From Bacillota bacterium (lineage in GTDB: Bacteria > Bacillota_A > Clostridia > Lachnospirales > Bianqueaceae), in contig JAFOIR010000310.1 in the NCBI GenBank assembly GCA_017420625.1, positions 1-7,317 of the forward strand: DNA of 7,317 nt, given 5' to 3'. Each line of letters begins with the position of its first letter. The first letter of the stretch is position 1. Below the pieces are notes generated by a model. The model worked only from the letters and a program-made list of their open reading frames with translations, made no database searches and had not been told where the DNA came from. The position numbers were made by a program, and so were the translations under genes. Of this stretch, positions 1-5,730 are shown in pieces.

Positions 1-41
1 CCTTCGGAAAGATTTCCCGTGAATATGGGTAACAAACGATC

Positions 42-46
42 GGAGG
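42..46 (+). promoter_or_regulatory. Ribosome binding site fixing the serpin start
   Basis: GGAGG lies 8 bases before the ATG at 55. The in-frame GTG at 19 and ATG at 25 have no comparable site. Starting at 55 also places the hydrophobic signal sequence right at the N-terminus, as expected for a lipoprotein. Confidence 0.85.
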
Positions 47-54
47 AAATCATC

Positions 55-1392
55 ATGACAAAAATAATCGCATTAATAATGGCATTGGTGCTGTGTCTCG
101 GTGGCTGCAGTTTTAACAGTTCGAAAGAAGAGCCAAAAGAGGTGGAGAAAATCGATGGCGTAGTGAATCTGGCAAAAGCTATCTATCCGGAAGAAAGTCC
201 TTATCCCAGTCCGGACCAGTATTCAGATGAGAAATTCGATGAAGCTTATGAACAATGGTCTGATCAGCGGAAAGCAAAGCGAGAGTTAAGCGAGAATCTC
301 GGATCGATGGACGTTTATTACGAAAATGCTTTGACTTCACTGCTGCTAGCCGGAGAGGAAGGGGAAAACATTGCGGTCTCTCCGCTGAATATCTATCTGG
401 CACTTTCGCTTCTGGCGGAAAGTACGGATGGTGAGACCAGAGAGCAGATATTAACTGTGCTTGGACGAAGCGACATTAAGGACGTTCGGACTCAGGCAAA
501 AGCACTCTGGGGAGCCAACTATTATGACGATGGGTGTACCACCAATATTCTGGCAAATTCCGTCTGGCTGGATGAAAACTTTTCCGCGAAAAAAGACTGG
601 CTCGATGAGCTTGTCAACGATTATTATGCGAGCGCCTATTCAGGAAAGACCGGATCACCGGAAATGAACAAAGCGCTTCAGACCTGGCTGGATGAACAGA
701 CCGGCGGAAGGCTGAAAGAAGCAGCGCACGGGGTGGAACTTTCTCCCGAGACACTGTTTGCCCTGGCTTCGACGATCTATTTTAAAGGCAGCTGGGACGA
801 TGAATTCAACAAGAATATGACCGATGATCAGGTTTTTCATGGTACAGATGGTGATGAGAACATCCGAATGATGCATCAAACCGATATAGATGACTATTTC
901 TATGGAGAAAACTTCAGTTCGGTCCAGAAAAGCATGCATGATGTAAAAATGGTCTTCATTCTGCCGGATGAAGGGATCAGCCCGGAACAGCTCATGGAGG
1001 ATCCGGAAGCGCTTGACTATATGATTCGGGGAGAAGCGGAAACCAAGTATCTTGTAGTGCATGCGTCCGTTCCGAAGTTCGATCTGACCTCCAATCTGAT
1101 GCTGAACAGTGTCTTCCAGCAGATGGGCATCACCGATGTCTTTAGTCAGAAAGCGGATTTCAGCCCTGTCAGTGAGGAAAAAGTATTTCTTGACAGTGTT
1201 CAGCATGCTGCTCGTGTAACAGTTGATGAAGAAGGTGTTGTTGCTGCTGCCTTTACCGTCATGATGGCGGAAGGAGCTGCTCTGCCGCCTGATGAAGAAG
1301 TGGACTTCGTGCTGGATCGGCCATTTATCTTCCTTTTAAAGAGCCGCGATGGACAGATCCTTTTTGCGGGAATCGTGAATCAGATTTCATAA
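55..1392 (+). CDS. Lipoprotein serpin (serine protease inhibitor)
   Basis: This 445-aa protein is a predicted surface-anchored serpin, a suicide inhibitor that traps a protease after cleavage of its reactive loop. Residues 1-18 form a lipoprotein signal peptide with a short charged start, a hydrophobic core and the lipobox LGGC, so Cys18 should be lipidated. Residues 19 to about 90 are a polar Tyr/Pro/Glu-rich stretch that spaces the domain from the membrane. The serpin fold begins near residue 90; NIAVSPLNI (105-113) matches the family's SPxSI helix B region, and STIYFKGSW (239-247) matches the NAIYFKGxW strand. The hinge has Glu392-Glu393-Gly394 followed by VVAAA, and the C-terminus carries the serpin signature around RPFIFLL. 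Counting from Gly394 as P15 gives P1 Ala408 and P1' Ala409, followed by LPP as in alpha-1-antitrypsin. P14 is Val rather than the usual Thr/Ser, so inhibition is likely but unproven. A terminator follows directly. No promoter is visible in the 54 bases upstream; the gene may be expressed from outside the window. Confidence 0.95.
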   Translation: MTKIIALIMALVLCLGGCSFNSSKEEPKEVEKIDGVVNLAKAIYPEESPYPSPDQYSDEKFDEAYEQWSDQRKAKRELSENLGSMDVYYENALTSLLLAGEEGENIAVSPLNIYLALSLLAESTDGETREQILTVLGRSDIKDVRTQAKALWGANYYDDGCTTNILANSVWLDENFSAKKDWLDELVNDYYASAYSGKTGSPEMNKALQTWLDEQTGGRLKEAAHGVELSPETLFALASTIYFKGSWDDEFNKNMTDDQVFHGTDGDENIRMMHQTDIDDYFYGENFSSVQKSMHDVKMVFILPDEGISPEQLMEDPEALDYMIRGEAETKYLVVHASVPKFDLTSNLMLNSVFQQMGITDVFSQKADFSPVSEEKVFLDSVQHAARVTVDEEGVVAAAFTVMMAEGAALPPDEEVDFVLDRPFIFLLKSRDGQILFAGIVNQIS

Positions 1393-1411
1393 TGCCTCCT
1401 GATATTTCTTT

Positions 1412-1445
1412 GCACTCCTTGACCCTTGCATCAAGGAGTGCTTTT
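1412..1445 (+). terminator. Intrinsic terminator after the serpin gene
   Basis: A perfect 11-bp stem (GCACTCCTTGA at 1412-1422 pairing with TCAAGGAGTGC at 1431-1441) with an 8-base loop is followed by four T residues. It begins 19 bases after the serpin stop. The T-run is short, so some read-through into the next operon is possible. Confidence 0.8.
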
Positions 1446-1454
1446 CGCTATAAT
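1426..1454 (+). promoter_or_regulatory. Sigma-A promoter of the four-gene operon, embedded in the terminator
   Basis: A perfect -10 box TATAAT (1449-1454) lies 17 bases downstream of TTGCAT (1426-1431), a half-matching -35 box. The -35 box sits in the terminator loop and the spacer contains the right arm of its stem. Transcription should start near 1461, about 40 bases before the first start codon. Confidence 0.7.
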
Positions 1455-1499
1455 GAAGCAGGAACGTTATGTTTATAGTCATTCGTAAGGAGATAGAAA

Positions 1500-1730
1500 A
1501 TGGGATTTGGTCCTGCACTTTTAATTCGTTTAGTCAATGAGATGAAGACATTTGGGAAGAACCATCCGAAGATGGCAAAGTTTATCGACCAGGAACTGTT
1601 TGAAGAACTGCCGGTGGATACGATTGTGGAAGTAACGGTCACCCGGCCGGGAAAAGAACCGGTCACCGGCAACTTTAAGGTCATGAAGGAAGACGGACAG
1701 CTCCTGAAAGACTTGAAAGAATTATCATGA
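1500..1730 (+). CDS. Small hypothetical protein (76 aa)
   Basis: I do not recognise this family. The start is supported by TAAGGAGAT (1486-1494), 5 bases before the ATG, and by a consensus promoter just upstream, so it is very likely a real gene. The N-terminal half (about residues 3-36) looks helical, with hydrophobic and basic residues (LLIRLVNEMK, then KNHPKMAKF). The second half looks like a beta hairpin (TIVEVTVTRP, then EPVTGNFKVM), ending in a short acidic/lysine-rich helix. It has no signal peptide or membrane segment and no cysteines, so it is probably cytoplasmic. Its stop overlaps the start of the serine hydrolase gene by ATGA. As first gene of the operon it may be a small partner or regulator of the downstream proteins; that is inference from position only. 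Confidence 0.85.
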   Translation: MGFGPALLIRLVNEMKTFGKNHPKMAKFIDQELFEELPVDTIVEVTVTRPGKEPVTGNFKVMKEDGQLLKDLKELS

Positions 1731-2560
1731 ATACTTTTGAAGAAACGATGGCCGGTCTTCTACGAAAAGCATCCGGCCGTATCGGTGTGTCGATCCATGG
1801 GATCGGCACTTCTTTTCATTATGCCTATCAGGAAGACGAGCTTTTCTCCACTGCCAGTACGATGAAGCTCATGGTTCTGGGAGCACTCCTGGAAAAGTGT
1901 CAGGCAGGGGAAGAGAATCTGGAGCGATGGATCACTTATCAGGCAAAGGATCGGATCGGCGGATCCGGAATTCTCTGTGATCTGACACCAGGTATTCGTT
2001 TATCCGTACGTGACGCGGCCGTCCTGATGATCATCCTGAGCGATAATACAGCGACAAATATATGCATCGATCTGGCCGGCGGTGTGGCTGCAGTCAATTC
2101 GCACATTCTGAACCTTGGAGTCAAAGACTGCAGTATCAATCGAAAACTGGGAATGACGGATGAAGAAACACTTGGCATGGATCTTTCGAATACTTCGGCG
2201 AGAGGATTCGTAGATTATCTGACAGCGGTCCGAACAGGAAAAGCGCTCAATGAGGCCTACACGAAAATCTTTTTTGATATTCTTCGCCTGCAGAGGTATA
2301 AGGATATGTTCGGACGGTATCTGCCGCTGGAAGATTATTTTGAAGAAGAGGACGATGGACCTTATCCTATCCTGATGAATAAAACCGGCTTTATGCTGGG
2401 TGTTCGGACGGATGCCGGGATCCTGGTTTTGCCGGATGGACGGGAATATGCCTATGCGGTGATGATCAACGACAGCCCGGATCCGACTTATGCGCTGACA
2501 AATGAGTCAGCCATGGTGATTGCAGACATCGGAAAAGTTTTTTATGAGGAAGTAGCATGA
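1727..2560 (+). CDS. Class A beta-lactamase-fold serine hydrolase, cytoplasmic
   Basis: This 277-aa protein has the catalytic motifs of the class A beta-lactamase/penicillin-binding fold: Ser44-Thr-Met-Lys47 (SxxK), Ser105-Asp-Asn107 (SDN) and Lys219-Thr-Gly221 (KTG). The spacing of the first two is almost exactly that of class A enzymes (61 versus 60 residues). Two things argue against a true resistance beta-lactamase. The residue 36 positions after the SDN serine, where class A enzymes carry the deacylating Glu166, is Leu141 (context INRKLG), and no ExxLN motif is seen. The N-terminus (MNTFEETMAG) has no signal peptide, whereas penicillin-targeting enzymes work outside the membrane. It is best called an uncharacterised serine hydrolase of the beta-lactamase2 type, perhaps acting on an intracellular amide, ester or peptide. 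Start and stop both overlap neighbours by ATGA, which implies translational coupling. Confidence 0.9.
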   Translation: MNTFEETMAGLLRKASGRIGVSIHGIGTSFHYAYQEDELFSTASTMKLMVLGALLEKCQAGEENLERWITYQAKDRIGGSGILCDLTPGIRLSVRDAAVLMIILSDNTATNICIDLAGGVAAVNSHILNLGVKDCSINRKLGMTDEETLGMDLSNTSARGFVDYLTAVRTGKALNEAYTKIFFDILRLQRYKDMFGRYLPLEDYFEEEDDGPYPILMNKTGFMLGVRTDAGILVLPDGREYAYAVMINDSPDPTYALTNESAMVIADIGKVFYEEVA

Positions 2561-3108
2561 ACGAAAAGGAAAAAGCAAGGCTGCAAAGAATCCGCCCGGC
2601 AAGACTGGAAGAACTGCCGCAGATCCTTGCTATCTACCGTACAGCTAGGATTTTCATGAAAGAAAGCGGCAATGCTACCCAATGGGGCGATATCGAGACA
2701 GGCAATCCGCAGCCCAAGCAGGTAGAAGAAGATATCCGGCAAGGCAGAAGCTATGTCTATGAAACAGCAGAAGGAAAGATTGCAGCCGTTTTCTTTTATC
2801 TTGAGGGAGAAAAGGTTGAACCGACCTATGAAAAGATCGATGGGGAATGGATCGGATCCGAGAAATATGGCGTCGTTCACAGGATCGCATCGGACGGCAC
2901 AGAGAAAGGAGCCGGTCGGAACTGCCTTCGCTGGGCAATGGAACAGTCGGGGCATCTTCGGATCGATACCCATGAAAACAATCAGCCGATGCAGCATGTA
3001 CTGGGGGAACTTGGATTTGTTTACTGCGGTACGATCCTGCTGAAAAACGGCGATCCGAGAATAGCATTTGAGTGGATCGGGAAAAACGAGGAAAAAGAAC
3101 ATGAATGA
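2557..3108 (+). CDS. GNAT family N-acetyltransferase
   Basis: This 183-aa protein is a predicted acetyl-CoA-dependent acetyltransferase of the GNAT superfamily; its acceptor is unknown. It opens with RPARLEELPQILAIYRTAR, the usual first strand and helix. The acetyl-CoA loop is seen around residues 110-121 as HRIASDGTEKGAGR, a match to the Q/RxxGxG/A motif A. Motif B follows as LRIDTHENNQPM (134-145) and then LGFVYCGT, the typical terminal strand. An insertion around residues 85-105 (EKVEPTYEKIDGEW) lies just before the core strand, where this family often shapes the acceptor site. There is no signal peptide, so it is cytoplasmic. It starts on the stop of the hydrolase gene (ATGA) and its 3' end overlaps the glycosidase gene by 8 bases. 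Confidence 0.92.
   Translation: MNEKEKARLQRIRPARLEELPQILAIYRTARIFMKESGNATQWGDIETGNPQPKQVEEDIRQGRSYVYETAEGKIAAVFFYLEGEKVEPTYEKIDGEWIGSEKYGVVHRIASDGTEKGAGRNCLRWAMEQSGHLRIDTHENNQPMQHVLGELGFVYCGTILLKNGDPRIAFEWIGKNEEKEHE
3088..3091 (+). promoter_or_regulatory. Ribosome binding site fixing the glycosidase start
   Basis: GAGG, inside the end of the acetyltransferase gene, lies 9 bases before the ATG at 3101. This favours 3101 over the in-frame TTG at 3068, which would add 11 residues (MSGSGKTRKKN) unlike the family's N-terminus. Confidence 0.7.
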
Positions 3109-4837
3109 TCTGTATACTCTGGAAGGCGAGAAGCTGGCAGCTGACAGGGAGAAAACACCATGGAATATCTATCCAAGACCGCAGATGGTGAGAGATTCTT
3201 TCATCAATCTGAATGGATGGTGGGATTTTACTACTACTGAAGAGGGCAGAGCACCCAATTCTTTTGGCAGAAAGATCCGGGTACCCTTTGCAGCTGAATC
3301 TTTACTTTCGGGAATTCATGAAGACATTCCGGACGGGAGTACACTCTGGTACCGTCGGACGATCAGGATACAGCCGGAAAAAGGGAAAAGAGTTCTGCTG
3401 CATATTGGAGCTGCTGATCAGAAGACGACACTGTGGATCCATGAGAAGCGAGTAAAGCTCACGGAAGGCTACTCAAAGGGAGAATACACCCATGAAGGCG
3501 GATATGAATCATTCACCTATGATATCACGGATCAGCTGAAAGACGAAGAAACACAGATCCTTTTACAGGTGCACGATGAACTCGCCGGAGGGAAAATGCC
3601 TTACGGCAAACAATCCCTCAGCCGCGGCGGAATGTGGTACACACCGGTAAGCGGGATCTGGCAGAGTGTATGGCTTGAGATCGTTCCGGATCTCTATATC
3701 CGGAAAGTGAAGATCGATCCTCGTCCGGAAAGCGAAGAAGAACCAAACGGGAAGTGGAAGATCAAGGCTGAGCTTTCGATGTCGGATGGAAGGACATTGA
3801 TCAAAGAGACAGAAGTACAGAAGCCGCATCTTTGGAGCCCGGAAGATCCATACCTTTATGATTGGATGATCACAGAAGGTGAAGATGCGATCAGAACCTA
3901 TTATGCACTGCGCACGCTCACGACCCGGAAAATCCGGGGAAAGATGCGGCTTTGTCTGAACGGAAAACCTTATTTCTTCCATGGACTGCTGGATCAGGGA
4001 TACTGGTCGGACGGACTGTTTACACCGGCTGAACCAGAGATGTTTGAAGATGAGATCCTGGCTCTGAAAAAGATGGGTTTCAATATGCTCCGGAAACATA
4101 TCAAAGTCGAACCGGAACTTTTCTACTATGCCTGTGACCGACTTGGAATGGCAGTCTTCCAGGATATGGTGCAAAACGGAATCTATAATTTCAAACATGA
4201 TACGATTTATCCAACGATCGGACTGACACGGCTTAATGATCAGAAGCTTCATCCGGATCCGGAGAGCCGGGAGAATTTTGTGGAGGGTATGGTTCAGACT
4301 GTCAGTGCACTCAGAAACCATCCTTCGATCGTATATTGGACGATCTTCAACGAAGGCTGGGGTCAGTTCAGCGGTACGCTGATGTATATGCAGCTGAAAA
4401 AAGAAGATGATACCCGCTTTATCGATACAGCTTCGGGATGGTTCCATCCGGCTGGCCTTAAGACCGATGTCGAGTCACGTCATGTCTACTTCAAAAAAGT
4501 GAGGCAGGTCCGGTCAGATAAGCCTTTTGTCCTGAGCGAGTTTGGTGGTTATGCCTATATGATCCCCGAACATAGTTTTAATCCGGATAAAGTCTATGGA
4601 TACCGTATGTACAAAAGCCGGGAAGAACTGACAGAGGCGGTGAAAAAGCTCTATCTGGAACAGATCGTTCCGCTCATTCCGAAGGGACTGTGCGGTGCAG
4701 TCTATACGCAGGTCTCCGATGTGGAAGATGAGACCAACGGAATCTTCAGTTATGACCGTAAAGTCCAGAAGATCCTGCCGGAAGAGTTTCTGCCCGTATC
4801 GATAGAACTGGAAAACGCAATGGCGAAAACCACTTAG
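3101..4837 (+). CDS. Glycoside hydrolase family 2 (beta-galactosidase/glucuronidase type)
   Basis: This 578-aa protein is a predicted retaining exo-beta-glycosidase of family GH2. Domains in order are: the jelly-roll sugar-binding domain (about 20-200), starting with NIYPRPQMVRDSF and NLNGWWDF and ending with the hallmark GGMWYTPVSGIWQSVWLE; a short immunoglobulin-like domain (about 202-275) closing with PHLWSPEDPYLYD; and a TIM barrel (about 280-565) with RKHIKVEPELFYYACDRLGM. The catalytic acid/base is Glu418 in FNEGW and the nucleophile is Glu480 in LSEFGG. There is no signal peptide or membrane segment, so it should act on small glycosides already taken up. I do not see a motif that decides between galactoside and glucuronide substrates. 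The Ig-like domain looks some 20-30 residues shorter than usual. It is last in the operon, and no terminator hairpin is visible before the next promoter. Confidence 0.95.
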   Translation: MNDLYTLEGEKLAADREKTPWNIYPRPQMVRDSFINLNGWWDFTTTEEGRAPNSFGRKIRVPFAAESLLSGIHEDIPDGSTLWYRRTIRIQPEKGKRVLLHIGAADQKTTLWIHEKRVKLTEGYSKGEYTHEGGYESFTYDITDQLKDEETQILLQVHDELAGGKMPYGKQSLSRGGMWYTPVSGIWQSVWLEIVPDLYIRKVKIDPRPESEEEPNGKWKIKAELSMSDGRTLIKETEVQKPHLWSPEDPYLYDWMITEGEDAIRTYYALRTLTTRKIRGKMRLCLNGKPYFFHGLLDQGYWSDGLFTPAEPEMFEDEILALKKMGFNMLRKHIKVEPELFYYACDRLGMAVFQDMVQNGIYNFKHDTIYPTIGLTRLNDQKLHPDPESRENFVEGMVQTVSALRNHPSIVYWTIFNEGWGQFSGTLMYMQLKKEDDTRFIDTASGWFHPAGLKTDVESRHVYFKKVRQVRSDKPFVLSEFGGYAYMIPEHSFNPDKVYGYRMYKSREELTEAVKKLYLEQIVPLIPKGLCGAVYTQVSDVEDETNGIFSYDRKVQKILPEEFLPVSIELENAMAKTT

Positions 4838-4887
4838 ACAAAAAAACATGCCGTCCGGATCATATTACGATAGTAACTTTGCGCTTT

Positions 4888-4896
4888 TGGTATAAT
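4888..4896 (+). promoter_or_regulatory. Extended -10 promoter of the small membrane protein gene
   Basis: TGGTATAAT combines a perfect -10 box (4891-4896) with the TGn extension. No convincing -35 box is present at the right distance. The sequence TTAC-GATA-GTAA (4865-4876), a small inverted repeat, lies where the -35 would be. The start point should be near 4903, giving a leader of about 26 bases. Confidence 0.7.
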
Positions 4897-4928
4897 GGAA
4901 GCAAATAATCTCAAGGGAGGTTAAGGTC

Positions 4929-5345
4929 ATGACAAGAGGAGAAATACTATTTGGAGATATATTCGGAATCATGGTAATCGTGGTTCTTGCTCTGGTAATC
5001 ATTGTCCCGATTCTTTATCACTTTTTTGCCAGAAAGAAAACGGCCGTCGCCCGTTACCTGAAGAATGGCAATGAGCAGGAAGGCGTTTCCAGAAACTTTC
5101 AGACCATGCCGAATCCGCAGACACAGAATATATCACGAAATCCTGTCGGGGCCCCTGTGAGACCAAGCAGCGTGAGCGATTATATCGGCTTCTTTGTTCT
5201 GCTGGATAAGCAGGATCGGATCATTCGTCTGAAGGCTTCTCAAAAACCGGAAGAGATGAACTATGATCTGAAGGACGGACAGATATACCAGATTCTGTAC
5301 CGGGGAGACAGGCTGATCAAAGCCGATCCTGTCCAGAAAAACTGA
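4929..5345 (+). CDS. Single-pass membrane protein with a small C-terminal beta domain
   Basis: This is a 138-aa protein of unknown function. AAGGGAGG (4913-4920) lies 8 bases before the ATG. One hydrophobic helix spans about residues 10-33 (from DIFGIMVIVV to IIVPILYHFF), followed by ARKK, which places the C-terminal part in the cytoplasm by the positive-inside rule. Residues about 40-80 are a low-complexity Asn/Gln/Pro linker. The last 50 residues look like a compact beta domain: GFFVLLDKQDRIIRLKAS, then DLKDGQIYQILYRGDRLI. The layout (N-terminal helix, then a strand-rich domain ending in a 'GD/DGQ...Y.G.R' turn) recalls DUF2500/YhhM-type proteins, but I cannot confirm this without a profile search. 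It has its own promoter and lies directly upstream of the hfq promoter with no terminator between, so some transcripts may run into hfq. Confidence 0.85.
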   Translation: MTRGEILFGDIFGIMVIVVLALVIIVPILYHFFARKKTAVARYLKNGNEQEGVSRNFQTMPNPQTQNISRNPVGAPVRPSSVSDYIGFFVLLDKQDRIIRLKASQKPEEMNYDLKDGQIYQILYRGDRLIKADPVQKN

Positions 5346-5368
5346 AATGAAAGAAATCTTCCGAGGTC

Positions 5369-5397
5369 TTGAAAGGCTGTGACAAAAAAGGTATAAT
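5369..5397 (+). promoter_or_regulatory. Sigma-A promoter of the hfq operon
   Basis: TTGAAA (5369-5374) and TATAAT (5392-5397) are separated by exactly 17 bases, close to full consensus. This is the strongest promoter in the window. The start point should be near 5404, leaving a leader of about 75 bases before hfq. Confidence 0.85.
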
Positions 5398-5412
5398 ATA
5401 GGGAACTACCTC

Positions 5413-5440
5413 GCCTGCGCAGTCGTTATCTGCTGCAGGC
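5413..5440 (+). promoter_or_regulatory. Hairpin in the hfq 5' leader
   Basis: GCCTGCGCAG (5413-5422) pairs with CTGCTGCAGGC (5430-5440) across a 7-base loop, with one bulged T at 5434. The stem is GC-rich and starts about 10 bases into the predicted transcript. No T-run follows, so it is not a terminator. The ribosome binding site lies 23 bases downstream and is left free. It may stabilise the 5' end or serve in feedback control; the sequence shows only the structure. Confidence 0.65.
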
Positions 5441-5463
5441 TAGATACAGAGAATAGATAGACT

Positions 5464-5472
5464 AAAGGAGGT
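5464..5472 (+). promoter_or_regulatory. Consensus ribosome binding site of hfq
   Basis: AAAGGAGGT is a near-full complement of the 16S rRNA 3' end and lies 6 bases before the hfq ATG. This predicts very efficient translation and confirms the start. Confidence 0.85.
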
Positions 5473-5478
5473 TACCCA

Positions 5479-5730
5479 ATGACCAAACAGATCAATTTGC
5501 AGGATGTTTTTTTGAATACGCTGCGCAAAGACCGGATCGAGTGCACCGTCTTTCTGATGAACGGGTATCAGATTAAAGGCGTCATCCGCGGCTATGACAA
5601 CTTTGTGATCATGGTCGAGTCCGACGGACGTCAGCAGGTGGTGTACAAACATGCGGTCTCCACGATCAGCCCGATCCGTCCTGTTCAGATCAATTTAGCA
5701 AAAGAAGAAGCCGAGGGAAGCGACGAGTGA
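5479..5730 (+). CDS. hfq: RNA chaperone Hfq
   Basis: This 83-aa protein is Hfq, a hexameric Sm-like ring that binds small RNAs and A-rich mRNA segments in the cytoplasm. It aligns along its length with known Hfq: INLQDVFLNTLRKDRI for the N-terminal helix, then VFLMNGYQIKGVI and GYDNFVIMVES for the Sm1 strands, and the diagnostic Sm2 motif YKHAVSTISP. Gln8, Asp9, Phe42, Lys57 and His58 correspond to RNA-contacting or ring-forming residues. One extra residue in the loop before YKHA, relative to E. coli, is usual in Gram-positive Hfq. The rim patch reads RKDR (16-19), so it has three basic residues. The tail after residue 73 is short and acidic (KEEAEGSDE), unlike the long E. coli tail. A strong promoter, a leader hairpin and a consensus ribosome binding site precede it. 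Its TGA overlaps the GTG start of the next gene. Confidence 0.98.
   Translation: MTKQINLQDVFLNTLRKDRIECTVFLMNGYQIKGVIRGYDNFVIMVESDGRQQVVYKHAVSTISPIRPVQINLAKEEAEGSDE

Noticed and set aside
1..32. Possible C-terminal tail of an upstream gene (frame 3 reads FGKISREYG then stop at 30-32)
   Set aside because: Only nine codons are visible, and another frame also ends nearby (stop at 20-22), so neither the frame nor the identity can be supported.
19..54. In-frame extension of the serpin to the GTG at 19
   Set aside because: It would put 12 polar residues before the lipoprotein signal peptide and overlap the ribosome binding site; ATG at 55 is much better supported.
1727..2560. Antibiotic-resistance beta-lactamase
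   Set aside because: There is no signal peptide and the Glu166 equivalent is Leu, so a resistance call is not justified.
3068..3100. TTG start for the GH2 gene
   Set aside because: It lies inside the acetyltransferase gene without a good ribosome binding site and adds residues atypical of the family.
2542..3102. Antisense open frame opposite the acetyltransferase gene
   Set aside because: The Cys/Phe-rich translation has no domain logic and matches the shadow expected from the GNAT reading frame.
3563..4447. Long antisense open frame (294 codons) opposite the GH2 gene
   Set aside because: The opposite strand is a confident GH2 gene with both catalytic residues; the antisense translation shows no recognisable motif and no ribosome binding site was evident.
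4838..4887. Terminator after the GH2 gene
   Set aside because: There is an A-run at 4840-4846 but no stable hairpin followed by T residues.
5346..5368. Terminator between the membrane protein gene and hfq
   Set aside because: No inverted repeat with a T-tract is present; read-through into hfq remains possible.
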